Below are positions 35,796-44,223 of a DNA stretch of 64,000 nt, in pieces. A model generated the notes under the pieces. It did no database searches, was not told the DNA's origin, and saw only the letters and a list, made by a program, of their open reading frames with translations. Source of the stretch: an uncultured Draconibacterium sp. (GTDB taxonomy: Bacteria > Bacteroidota > Bacteroidia > Bacteroidales > Prolixibacteraceae); the NCBI RefSeq assembly GCF_963677155.1, contig NZ_OY781884.1, positions 3,158,501 to 3,222,500 on the forward strand, given 5' to 3'. How positions within the stretch are numbered: position 1 is the first letter of the stretch; each line of letters begins with the position of its first letter. The translations under genes and the position numbers were made by a program.

Positions 35796-36968
35796 TTAAC
35801 CGTAGGCCCCAAAGCCAAAAAATGCCCGTTTTTTGGCAAAACGGTACAACCAGCTCTTTTCGCGAACGGGTTTTGCCGAACCATGACTGGAAACTTTTTT
35901 CATTTGGTTCAGCCGTTCAACTTCGTTATCCCGGCCCGATGTATCTTTTGCGGAGTGTTGTTTTATATAATTAACCAACCACTGCGGATCGTCCATAAGG
36001 ATGCAGCCCGTGGTAAGTTTTGGTATTTCTGTTTTAAATTCGGACAGGAAAGTTGAATTGCGGTAAATACTTTCCAGGTCGCCATCGGCCACATTGTTGG
36101 TGGCAAACTGAATTACCGGACAAGGTTCAATATCGCCCGATGCATTAATGTGGTGACTTAAGCCCGATGCCGCCGGACACAAACCCTTACCATTCTCATC
36201 CCAGTAGGCATCAATAATGGCAATGTTATATTTCTGACGCGCATTCACCATAAACTGACGAAGTTGCTCAATCTGTTCTTCCGAAAGGCAGAGGTCTACT
36301 GTTGCGTCTTGTCCCGCTGGCCGATAAATATAGTACCACAAATAAAGTACTCCACGGTCGATCAGCGATTGAATAAAATCATCAGAGAAGGCCAGATCGA
36401 TATTCGATTTACAAACACTCATCGCCACACCTGTTATCAATCCTGCGTCGGTTGAATGATCGATGGCGGATTGCGTTTTTTTGTAAACATTTTTTCCTCC
36501 ACGGCGCACATCGGCAACTTCATTGTCGCCTTCAAAACTGATTAGCGGCGAAACGTTGGCCAGTTTTCGCAAACGTTCAGCAATATCTTTTGTTAATAAG
36601 GTGCCGTTGGTAAACAGCTGAAAATAGCAGTCGGAATGTTTTTCGAAAACATCGAAAAGTGGTTTGTATAGCAGTGGTTCGCCGCCCAGTATTCCAAAGA
36701 AATAAGATCCTTTTGCTATCGACTGCGTAATGATGGAATCCAACATTTCGAGCGACATGTGTGCGTTCTGTTTTTTATGGGTTACCCAGCAGCCCTGGCA
36801 ATTTAGGTTGCAGTCGTCGGTAACCGAAATAAAATGAAATGCAGGAAAGAAGTCGCCTTTTTTCAAACGTTTTTGAAAACGCTGAATACCACGGGCACCT
36901 TTTATACCCATGTTGTATGTAAACTTATACAGGCATTTTTTATCTGTTTTCAGTAATTGTTTAAACAT
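35796..36968 (-). CDS. Radical SAM enzyme with C-terminal Fe-S (SPASM-like) region
   Basis: A 390-residue protein. The radical SAM triad is in DDCNLNCQGCW (CxxxCxxC, about residues 54-61), followed by GILGGEPLLY (GGEP motif), LFTNGTLL and SFEGD. A second cysteine set lies around residues 265-310: GLCPAASG, DIEPCPVIQ and LTTGCILMD, as in SPASM/twitch auxiliary cluster proteins. The N-terminus (residues 1-40) is basic and may touch the membrane or nucleic acid. It overlaps the Fe-S protein gene by 8 bases and is one base from the synthase fusion. It could modify a prenyl chain or a cyclised terpenoid, as HpnH-type radical SAM enzymes do for hopanoids, but sequence does not show the substrate. 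Confidence 0.85.
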   Translation of the reverse strand: MFKQLLKTDKKCLYKFTYNMGIKGARGIQRFQKRLKKGDFFPAFHFISVTDDCNLNCQGCWVTHKKQNAHMSLEMLDSIITQSIAKGSYFFGILGGEPLLYKPLFDVFEKHSDCYFQLFTNGTLLTKDIAERLRKLANVSPLISFEGDNEVADVRRGGKNVYKKTQSAIDHSTDAGLITGVAMSVCKSNIDLAFSDDFIQSLIDRGVLYLWYYIYRPAGQDATVDLCLSEEQIEQLRQFMVNARQKYNIAIIDAYWDENGKGLCPAASGLSHHINASGDIEPCPVIQFATNNVADGDLESIYRNSTFLSEFKTEIPKLTTGCILMDDPQWLVNYIKQHSAKDTSGRDNEVERLNQMKKVSSHGSAKPVREKSWLYRFAKKRAFFGFGAYG

Positions 36969-37743
36969 CGCTTTTGGGATTCTTTAAGCTGTTCTTCAAT
37001 TCCTCCAGGGCTCTTTTTTTCTCTTCTTCGGCTTGTTGAAAAGCGCCTTGCCTGAAAATGTTTCTGCGAGCATTGTTGCGCTCGTTCAGCATAACAAACA
37101 AATTTCCTTTTTGCTCGTTGCCCGATGGCTTTTTATCACTGGTTGGTTCTGCACCTGATAAGGCCGAATTTTCTGGTAATCGCGGAAAGATGATTGCTGA
37201 GGCGGGGCAGGTGCGTCCGCATGCCGGACAGTTGTTTTTACACGACAACGGATTAACAACCTCAAGACTTTTTTTGTTGTACGAATAAACCCCAAAAACG
37301 CAGAATCGTGCACATTGTCCACAAAGGGTGCAACGTTCTTTATCGATGATAGGGTACCATGCCGGAACTTTCAGGTCGGTCTTTTTTATTTCGTAAAAAG
37401 TTTGGTCTTGTTTCCCGTCTATTTTAGCTGATAACTCAGCTGTAATCTGTTCGGTGTCTGCTTCTCTGAAATTAAATACCTCGAAATCGCTAAGTCGTAT
37501 CTCGTTCTGTTCGAACATATTTTTAATGGCCCGTGGGTAACAGGCAGCGATTAGTGTTTTATCGTAATCGTTATCGATTTTGTGCAGGAAGTCCTTCTCA
37601 TTCAGCGAAAAAGCACACAGGTCGTGTAGCTCGTATATATCAACTCCGAGCGGTTTAAAAGCTTCAGAAAGCTCTTCCTTTTTGTCGTCGGAAATGATGC
37701 CCGCACCACAGTTACAAAAAATCAGGCAAGTTTTGTTTGTCAT
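36961..37743 (-). CDS. Fe-S protein with HdrA-like N-terminus and ferredoxin clusters
   Basis: A 260-residue protein, first gene of the cluster. The N-terminal 110 residues (TCLIFCNCGAGIISD, then DLCAFSLNEKDF and TLIAACYPRAIK) look like the small Rossmann-like domain with Cys-rich loops at the start of HdrA-type proteins. Cluster ligands follow: CTLCGQCARFC and CKNNCPACGRTCP, giving one or two 4Fe-4S centres. The C-terminal 60 residues are charged and probably coiled coil (RQGAFQQAEEEKKRALEEL). It may supply electrons to the radical SAM step or reduce an isoprenoid double bond. The 8-base overlap with the next gene supports coupled translation. Confidence 0.75.
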   Translation of the reverse strand: MTNKTCLIFCNCGAGIISDDKKEELSEAFKPLGVDIYELHDLCAFSLNEKDFLHKIDNDYDKTLIAACYPRAIKNMFEQNEIRLSDFEVFNFREADTEQITAELSAKIDGKQDQTFYEIKKTDLKVPAWYPIIDKERCTLCGQCARFCVFGVYSYNKKSLEVVNPLSCKNNCPACGRTCPASAIIFPRLPENSALSGAEPTSDKKPSGNEQKGNLFVMLNERNNARRNIFRQGAFQQAEEEKKRALEELKNSLKNPKSDV

Positions 37744-37997
37744 TTTCTTGGTAATGAAAAGCTAAATAAGCAAAATTCTGCGCAACTTAAAAATGCTTTC
37801 ACGGCTTTAACAATCAATTAAGGCAGATAGGCTGTTAGCCGCGATAAATAAAATTGTTTTGCAGATGAGTTGACCCGATTGGCAGAGGAAAAAGAACGCA
37901 CACTGAATTAATGGCACAAAAGAGGAGGAATGGCCTGATTTTGTAATAATTATTCCGAAATTTATACCAGTACATTGAAACAGACAATCTTAATATT
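37744..37997. other. Intergenic region between the terpenoid cluster and the fucosidase gene
   Basis: 254 bases between two divergent genes. No repeat or clear promoter box was found; a GAATTTTG on the minus strand near 37770 is one base off the TAnnTTTG pattern. An AGGAGGAATGG stretch near 37930 is followed by stops and does not lead to an open frame. Confidence 0.25.
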
Positions 37998-39754
37998 ATG
38001 AATCGCTTATTATTACTACTTGCCTTGTTTGTTCTGCTATTTGTTTCGTGCGATTCGAAGAAAGAGCAGAAAACCAGAAAGAATGTTGAACTATCGGCGC
38101 ACGACCAGAAAATGGAGTGGTGGCGCGAAGCCCGCTTTGGAATGTTTATTCACTGGGGTTTGTATGCCGAGCCGGCAGGAGAATGGAAAGGTAAGCGTAT
38201 TCCGGGTATCAGCGAGTGGATTATGGCCAATGCGAAAATTCCGGTAAAGGAATACGAAAAACTGGCTGAATCGTTTAATCCTGAAAAATACGATGCTGAA
38301 GAATGGGTAAAACTGGCTAAATATGCCGGAATGAAATACATTGTAATAACCTCGAAACACCACGATGGATTTGCACTATTTCATTCAAAAGCCAGCAAAT
38401 ATAATATTGTTGATGCTACTCCTTTTGACCGCGATCCGTTAAAAGAGCTGGCCGATGTTTGTGAAAGAGAGGGCATACGATTGGGGTTTTACTACTCGCA
38501 GGCACAAGACTGGCACGAGCCGGGCGGAACTTACTGGAATATTGAAGAGGGCGAACCGCATTGGGACCCTGATTTGAAACGCGAACCATTGATGAATTAC
38601 ATCAACGGAAAAGCGGTGCTGCAGGTGAAAGAAATTCTGGAAAATTACGGAGGACTGGATATTCTTTGGTGGGACACGCCACGAGGAATGACCGAAGAAG
38701 CAGCCAACGCTTTAAAAGCAGTCACAGATGATTATCCGAACTTGATAACCAATAACCGTTTGTATCGGCCGTGGCCGGGCGATTTTCAAACACCTGAGCA
38801 GCATGTGCCACCAACAGGGCTTGATTACGATTGGGAGGTGTGTATGACCATGAACACCAGCTGGGGCTATAAATGGTACGACGAAAACTGGAAATCGACA
38901 GAAGAGCTGATAAAAATGTTAGTTGATATTGCCAGTAAAGGCGGAAATCTGTTGCTGAATGTTGGACCAACTGCAACCGGAGAGTTTCCGAAAGCCAGTG
39001 TTGAGCGGTTAAAAGAGATGGGGCACTGGATGCAGCAAAATGGCGAATCGATATACGGTACCAGTGCCAGTCCGTTTTATAAATTGCCCTGGGGGCGTTG
39101 CACCACAAAAAAGGAGGGTGGCGTAACCAAACTCTACCTGCATGTTTTCGACTGGCCAAAAGATGGTCTGCTCAGCGTTCCGGGGCTGGAAGCGAATGTA
39201 CGCGATGTTTACCTGTTGTCGAATCCGCAGCACCATTTTGCCTGGAAATTTGAAGAGGGCGATTTACATGTTCATGCGCCGTCGGTAATATTTAATGAGA
39301 TTAATACGGTGGTGGTTGTGAAAATACGTGGCGATATTACAGTAACAAGTAATAAACCACGCTTAAAAGAAGGTAGTATTTTGTTACCTGCTGATTTTGC
39401 GGACATTTATAATCCCGGTTATGGCGAACATGCCGTATTAAAAGGCCGCGGATCAAAATCGTTAATTGCCAACTGGATAGATGCCGTACGCGACTTGAAT
39501 GGATATTTGATGCAGCACCGGGCAACTACCGTGTGGAAGCCTTGGTCTGGAGTGCTGAAAAAGGAGGATTGACGGTTCGTTTAGGTGATCGGAAAATAGA
39601 AACAGAACTACCGGATACGGGAGAGGAATTTGATTTGATAGAATTGGGAGAAATTGAAATAACTGAAAGTGGAGAACAAGCCATTTCTTTGCTGCCTGCT
39701 GCCGAAAATAATAGCGATAAACAGTTGATGTATTTGGAGTTGATAAAGTTGTAG
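37998..39754 (+). pseudogene. Alpha-L-fucosidase (GH29) lipoprotein with a frameshift near its end
   Basis: A GH29 enzyme with lipobox LFVSC (lipid cysteine at residue 18). The catalytic barrel is complete: FGMFIHWGLYAEP, TSKHHDGFALFHSK, and the nucleophile D226 in ILWWDTPRGM. The first open frame ends at 39572 after an ending that does not fit the family. The expected continuation lies in another frame: APGNYRVEALVWSAEKGGL and on to a stop at 39752-39754. The two frames meet near 39495-39500, where one missing base would restore RDLEWIFDAAPGNYRV. So either a one-base deletion has cut off the C-terminal beta-sandwich, or there is a sequencing error. The enzyme would remove alpha-fucose in the periplasm or at the surface. 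Confidence 0.85.
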
Positions 39755-39780
39755 CAAATACTAAATATAGCCAAAATCAG

Positions 39781-39815
39781 CGGGTGACTTTTTTGTCTCG
39801 GAAAATAGTCACCCG
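39781..39815. terminator. Stem-loop after the fucosidase gene
   Basis: Nine-base perfect arms CGGGTGACT/AGTCACCCG around a 17-base loop, 27 bases after the fucosidase-frame stop. It is a likely terminator for the plus strand although the following T run is short. Confidence 0.5.
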
Positions 39816-39827
39816 TTGAATATTTTT

Positions 39828-39914
39828 GTCATCTCTTTCCGTCAGCTGACGGAGAGAGAGCTGTTACAACAGAGCTGTTTTGTGACAGATTCTTCGCTGC
39901 GCTCAGAATGACAG
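39828..39914. repeat. REP-like dispersed palindromic element
   Basis: Begins TGTCATCTC and ends AATGACAG, so the ends pair; inside lies a perfect 14-base palindrome CCGTCAGCTGACGG (39839-39852) and the stretch CTTCGCTGCGCTCAGAATGA, a form well known as a dispersed intergenic repeat in many bacterial genomes. It sits between convergent genes. A partial relative lies at 46996-47024. Confidence 0.6.
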
Positions 39915-39928
39915 TTGTTTAGAATCTT

Positions 39929-41299
39929 TTATTTACTCATTTCCGCAAAATATTTATAGAACAGCGGAATGGTTTTTATGCCTTTGTAAAACTGTTCCAG
40001 TGGATAGTTTTCGTTGGGCGAGTGGATGGCATCCGACTCCAGACCAAAGCCCATCAATACCGATTTAATACCAAGCACCTTTTCAAAAGTTGATATAATA
40101 GGAATACTTCCACCCGAACGAACCGGTACCGGACGTTTGCCAAAAGTATCGGTATACGCTTTTTCAGCAGCCTGGTAGGCAGGAATATCAATCGGGCAAA
40201 CATAAGCCGGGCCACCGTGTAACGAGGTAACCTCAACTTTTACCGATTTTGGAGCAATACTCTCGAAGTGTTTTTTAAAAAGTATGGCTATTTTTTCGTG
40301 ATCCTGATCGGGAACCAAACGCGAAGAGATTTTTGCAAATGCTTTTGATGGTAATACCGTTTTTGCTCCTTCGCCGGTGTAACCTCCCCAAATACCGCAC
40401 ACATCAAACGACGGGCGTATTCCGGTGTGCTCGCTTGGCGTAAATCCTTTTTCGCCTTTTAGCTCGTCAACGCCAATGGCTTTTTTGTAGGCATCCTCAT
40501 TAAACGGAGCTTTAGCCAGCAAGGCACGTTCTTCGGCCGAAACTTCCTGTACGGTGTCGTAAAATCCGGGAATGGTGATTTTGCCATCTGCATCAACCAT
40601 TTGGTCGATCATTGAACAAAGAACATTGATTGGGTTGGCAACAGCACCACCAAAAATACCTGAATGTAAATCGCGGTTAGGGCCGGTAACTTCCACCTCC
40701 CAATACGCTAGTCCACGTAATCCTGTTGTAATCGATGGAATATCAGCAGCCAGCATCGAAGTATCGGAAACCAGGATAATATCGGCTTTTAGCATTTCTT
40801 TGTTTTGTTCACACCAAAGTCCGAGGTTTGGCGATCCTATTTCCTCTTCGCCTTCAATCATAAATTTTACGTTGCAGGGCAGGGTGTTGGTTTTTACCAT
40901 CAGCTCGAAAGCTTTAGCGTGCATCATTCCCTGTCCTTTATCATCGTCGGCACCACGGGCGTATATTTTTCCGTCGCGCACTTGTGGTTCAAACGGTGGT
41001 GTGTCCCATAAATCAATGGGATCAACCGGCATTACATCCATGTGGCCGTAAACCAATACGGTTGGCAGTGCGGGATCGATGATCTTTTCGCCATAAGTAA
41101 CCGGATTACCGGCGGTTTCAAAAACTTCGGCTTTGTCAGCACCCGCTTCCAGCAATGTCTTTTTCCAGTATTCGGCAGCTTTATACATATCTGGTTTGTG
41201 GTCGGCTATCGAACTTATCGACGGAATGCGAATCAACCCAAATAATTCCTCCAAAAACCGGTCTTTGTTTTCCTCTACATATTTATTAATGTACTCCAT
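39929..41299 (-). CDS. M20-family metallopeptidase (dipeptidase)
   Basis: A 456-residue M20 peptidase. Metal-site motifs: VYGHMDVMPVDPIDLWDT (His and Asp), YARGADDDKGQGMMHAKA (bridging Asp), the general base in IEGEEEIGSPN, later LVSDTSM, and the C-terminal metal His in SDAIHSPNENYPLEQF. A lid domain interrupts at about residues 210-330. The family removes amino acids from di- and oligopeptides with two zinc ions in the cytoplasm; exact specificity (carnosinase-like, PepV-like) is not readable. It stands between a REP-like element and the OmpA/TPR lipoprotein gene. Confidence 0.9.
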   Translation of the reverse strand: MEYINKYVEENKDRFLEELFGLIRIPSISSIADHKPDMYKAAEYWKKTLLEAGADKAEVFETAGNPVTYGEKIIDPALPTVLVYGHMDVMPVDPIDLWDTPPFEPQVRDGKIYARGADDDKGQGMMHAKAFELMVKTNTLPCNVKFMIEGEEEIGSPNLGLWCEQNKEMLKADIILVSDTSMLAADIPSITTGLRGLAYWEVEVTGPNRDLHSGIFGGAVANPINVLCSMIDQMVDADGKITIPGFYDTVQEVSAEERALLAKAPFNEDAYKKAIGVDELKGEKGFTPSEHTGIRPSFDVCGIWGGYTGEGAKTVLPSKAFAKISSRLVPDQDHEKIAILFKKHFESIAPKSVKVEVTSLHGGPAYVCPIDIPAYQAAEKAYTDTFGKRPVPVRSGGSIPIISTFEKVLGIKSVLMGFGLESDAIHSPNENYPLEQFYKGIKTIPLFYKYFAEMSK

Positions 41300-41393
41300 A
41301 ACTTTTACTTGAATTACCCTTAATATTTGAGCTTGAAAAATAGTGTTTTACGCAGGATTAAAAAAGAGGTTTTGTCATGAACCTGCACAAAAA

Positions 41394-41417
41394 AAGGGCG
41401 ATCATTTGATCGCCCTT
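41394..41417 (-). terminator. Rho-independent terminator of the OmpA/TPR lipoprotein gene
   Basis: Perfect 11-base stem (AAGGGCGATCA / TGATCGCCCTT) with a two-base gap, T run on the minus strand. It closes the gene at 41441. Confidence 0.85.
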
Positions 41418-41440
41418 CCCTTTAAGTTATCACAACTTAA

Positions 41441-43201
41441 TTAGTCAACAATAGCTTTAAATCTGGCATTGTCGAAATATTTTGCAAATTCCATATCTGT
41501 TTTGGCTACTTCTTTCAAACCGGCATTCATGTCAACAGCAGCTTTCAGGCTGTCGAACAATAACGATTCTTTAGCTGTGCGTGCACCAATAACAGCTTTG
41601 AAATATTCAGTCATATAGCAACCTTCGATTGTACAGGCGTCAAGATCTTTAACTGCACCGTTGTTGTTTCCGGCCAGTAATTTTGCCAATCCTGAGTTTA
41701 CATCAGCAAATCTGTTGAAATACTGAACAGCTCTGTCGTATTCGGCTTTTTTAATGCTCACAATTCCCATGTTGTAGTTAACAGCGTCGCCGGCACCTGC
41801 AGCAGCACCAAATAAAGCTTCAGCAGCGTCAACATCACCTTCGGTTAAAGTAACTGCACCAACGTTGTTTTTAACAATTGGCTCGTTGTTGGCTAATTTC
41901 TCCGCTTTCTCGAACAATGGTTTTGCATCGGCATATTTGTATTGCTGAACCATTACGTAACCTGCGTTGTTTGGCCCTCTCCAGTCGTTCGGATAAGCTT
42001 TCATAAACGCATTGTATACTGAAAGTTGTTCGTTAAGGTCAGTAAACAAAGTTGCAGCGTAAAGCAATTCTGCCGGATTTAACGAAGCAGGATCAGCTGT
42101 GGCCGCTGCTTTTAATTCTTCGTCGGTTTTACCAATCATATCAACGCTGGTAGTCATTTTTGCACGACGCAACTGAGGAAGAATCTCGTCAGCAACTTCA
42201 TTAAAAGTTTCGCTTAAATTACGGATTTCACGCTCGCGAACTTCCGGGTCGTTGTACATCGAAAGTACACGTAGGATCAGTTCTTTGTCTTTAATGTTCG
42301 ACTGCTCCAGCAAGGTTTTAAAACCGTCCCAGTCTTCAGGCGTATATCTTGTTTTCAACTTAACATCAATACCGTTTTCCTTTAATTTTTTTGCCAAAAA
42401 TGCCGAAGATGTTTCTTTACGTTTCGCAGCAAGATCAAGGTTCAGGTCAATTGTTCCGTCAGGAGATGCATACGCTGAAACCAAAACATCTTTCAAATCG
42501 ATTCTTTCGTCTTCGTTTGCTTTTTTAGTGTAGTCTTCCAACGCTGTTACTTCTCTTTTCGAAATTTCGTCTCTGCGAATGTTTGAACGGTTGATCAGGT
42601 ATTTGATGTCGGCAGTCATTTCGTCAGGAACAATACGCTGAAAAGCATCAATATTTGGATCGTATTTTCCGCTGTTGTTAGCTTCGCGTTCAACACCTAA
42701 AATTGCTTTAGGAATCATGATTACTTTTTCGCTGGTGGCAATAACACCATCGGCAACTTTTATTGGCTCGAAATCAACAGATTTCGCACCCTGTCTGGCT
42801 TTGAGGTTTACGTAAAGCTCTGATTTTGCCATGGCTTTATTGTAGGCAACAGCATTTTTGTAATTAACACTACCACCGTTGTAGCTAATTACTTTGTTGT
42901 TGGCTTCAACGCTTTCGCCCTGCACCGAAATTGGATCAAACGCAGTTTCTCCACCATCGTATTTTAGCACGGGGGTAGCAGTTAATGTAACTTTTTTATT
43001 GAAGTATTTGGCGGGGAAACGGGTGTCGATTGCAACGGCAACTTCACTGGCATGTGCCTCAAGTACCTCAGGGGTAACTTTGAAGTTGATTTGATCTGCA
43101 TCTTTTTTCATTTTGTTCAGACCGGAACATCCGGACAATAATACCGCAACACCAATGAAAAGGGCGATAGGTTTAAAGTTGATTCTTCTCATAACAGACA
43201 T
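41441..43201 (-). CDS. Large lipoprotein with OmpA-like middle and TPR-type C-terminal part
   Basis: A 586-residue lipoprotein, lipobox LLSGC with the lipid cysteine at residue 25 (another ATG three codons later is equally possible). The first 200 residues form a beta-rich domain (FPAKYFNKKVTLTATPVL). The central part (about 230-330) holds an OmpA-C-like peptidoglycan-binding pattern, VSAYASPDGTIDLNLDLAAKR. From about 375 on there are helical TPR-like repeats (PAELLYAATLFTDLNEQL, YADAKPLFEKAEKLANNE, VNYNMGIVSIKKAEYDRAV). Similar abundant lipoproteins exist across Bacteroidales and probably anchor the outer membrane to peptidoglycan. It is monocistronic with a promoter box and strong terminator. 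Confidence 0.75.
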   Translation of the reverse strand: MSVMRRINFKPIALFIGVAVLLSGCSGLNKMKKDADQINFKVTPEVLEAHASEVAVAIDTRFPAKYFNKKVTLTATPVLKYDGGETAFDPISVQGESVEANNKVISYNGGSVNYKNAVAYNKAMAKSELYVNLKARQGAKSVDFEPIKVADGVIATSEKVIMIPKAILGVEREANNSGKYDPNIDAFQRIVPDEMTADIKYLINRSNIRRDEISKREVTALEDYTKKANEDERIDLKDVLVSAYASPDGTIDLNLDLAAKRKETSSAFLAKKLKENGIDVKLKTRYTPEDWDGFKTLLEQSNIKDKELILRVLSMYNDPEVREREIRNLSETFNEVADEILPQLRRAKMTTSVDMIGKTDEELKAAATADPASLNPAELLYAATLFTDLNEQLSVYNAFMKAYPNDWRGPNNAGYVMVQQYKYADAKPLFEKAEKLANNEPIVKNNVGAVTLTEGDVDAAEALFGAAAGAGDAVNYNMGIVSIKKAEYDRAVQYFNRFADVNSGLAKLLAGNNNGAVKDLDACTIEGCYMTEYFKAVIGARTAKESLLFDSLKAAVDMNAGLKEVAKTDMEFAKYFDNARFKAIVD

Positions 43202-43238
43202 TATTTATTCTAAAATTAAATATTCACATTCGAGCAGA

Positions 43239-43246
43239 CAAAAGTA
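43239..43246 (-). promoter_or_regulatory. Promoter-like -7 box (TACTTTTG) of the OmpA/TPR gene
   Basis: An exact TAnnTTTG match on the minus strand, 38 bases before the ATG. No clear TTG -33 partner. Confidence 0.4.
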
Positions 43247-43287
43247 AAAAGCTTTTCATTATTTAAAAGCTGTGCCACATGTTTTTA

Positions 43288-43917
43288 TCACAATATAAGA
43301 CGGTTTATTCCTAATTTATATTCATGATCAAAAATGGCCGATTTCAACTGTTGATAATGGTCGGGATTCTTCACAAAATCGATGCCGTTAATGTCAATAA
43401 TCAGGATCGGGAAGGTGGAAATTTGTTTAAAAAAGTTAAAGTATCCATCGCCGATTATTTCCAGGTAATCAGGATCCATATTTTGTTCATAATCGCGTCC
43501 GCGCATTTTAATATTTTTCATCAGTCGGTCGACATCTGAATGGAGGTAAACATACAAATCGGGTTTGGGCATCGATTCAAAAATAATGTTGAAGATCTGC
43601 CGGAACAGGTGATACTCGTCTTTTTTAAGGGTGTTTTCGGCAAAAATGGCTGTTTTGGCAAAATAGTAGTCGGCCACCATAAACGAGTGAAAAAGATCGA
43701 GGTTGAGCACTTCGTTTTTGATTTGCGTATAGCGGTCGGCCAGGAACGAAAGTTCCAGCGGAAATGAATAACGTTCTTTGTCTTTGTAAAACTTGGGTAA
43801 AAAGGGATTATCGGCAAATTGTTCCATCACCAGTTTGGCGTTGTAATCTTCGGCAATCATTCGCGAAAGTGTTGATTTGCCAGCCCCTATATTTCCCTCA
43901 ATAACCAGAAATTGCAT
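43288..43917 (-). CDS. Deoxynucleoside kinase
   Basis: A 209-residue P-loop kinase of the dNK family (deoxyadenosine/deoxyguanosine/deoxycytidine kinase type). The P-loop is EGNIGAGKSTLSR (residues 7-19), the substrate-site FADNPFLPKFYKDKERYSF fits the family's base/sugar-binding region, the catalytic DRYTQIKNE replaces the usual DRS loop, and the LID arginines are in MKMRGRDYEQ (given in the sequence as IKMRGRDYEQ). It salvages deoxynucleosides to monophosphates in the cytoplasm. Hairpin 43935-43965 lies just upstream and would isolate it from the prolyl oligopeptidase transcript. Confidence 0.88.
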   Translation of the reverse strand: MQFLVIEGNIGAGKSTLSRMIAEDYNAKLVMEQFADNPFLPKFYKDKERYSFPLELSFLADRYTQIKNEVLNLDLFHSFMVADYYFAKTAIFAENTLKKDEYHLFRQIFNIIFESMPKPDLYVYLHSDVDRLMKNIKMRGRDYEQNMDPDYLEIIGDGYFNFFKQISTFPILIIDINGIDFVKNPDHYQQLKSAIFDHEYKLGINRLIL

Positions 43918-43934
43918 TGTTCTTCAACATAAAA

Positions 43935-43965
43935 ATTCCCGGTAACAAATCGTGCTACCGGGAAT
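43935..43965 (-). terminator. Terminator-like hairpin between the prolyl oligopeptidase and the deoxynucleoside kinase genes
   Basis: Ten-base perfect arms ATTCCCGGTA/TACCGGGAAT with an 11-base loop, followed on the minus strand by five T. Confidence 0.75.
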
Positions 43966-44054
43966 CCAAAAGTAGTATTTCTTGATTGAAAATTATGGCT
44001 TGCCTGGAATTAATTTTTTCGGGATAATCGTTTCCTGGTAATAATTCTAATTAA

Positions 44055-44191
44055 CCCCGTCATTTATGGCGGGGCTAAAATATACATGTGAAAAAGGATT
44101 AAAAGGGAATTTTGTAAATTAAAAATTACAAAATTCCCTTTTAATCCTGTGGTAAACCCGAAGTTGTTAATCCCCACCCTAAAGGATGGGG
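44055..44191. repeat. MITE- or REP-like composite: hairpin, perfect inverted repeat, hairpin
   Basis: Three parts: a 7-bp stem (CCCCGTC / GGCGGGG, 44055-44061 and 44068-44074), a perfect 22-base inverted repeat (44096-44117 and 44126-44147, with an eight-base loop ATTAAAAA), and a closing hairpin CCCCA..TGGGG (44172-44191). It carries no gene. The subterminal GC-rich hairpins around a long AT-rich palindrome resemble REP/BIME or IS200/IS605-derived non-autonomous elements. It lies after the prolyl oligopeptidase gene and might end its transcript. Confidence 0.7.
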
Positions 44192-44223
44192 TTATTCATA
44201 TTTTTATTCAGAAATCCACTTGT

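Noticed and set aside
37860-37970. Remnant of a small gene with an AGGAGG-like start
   Set aside because: The frame meets stops within a few codons and no family trace was found.
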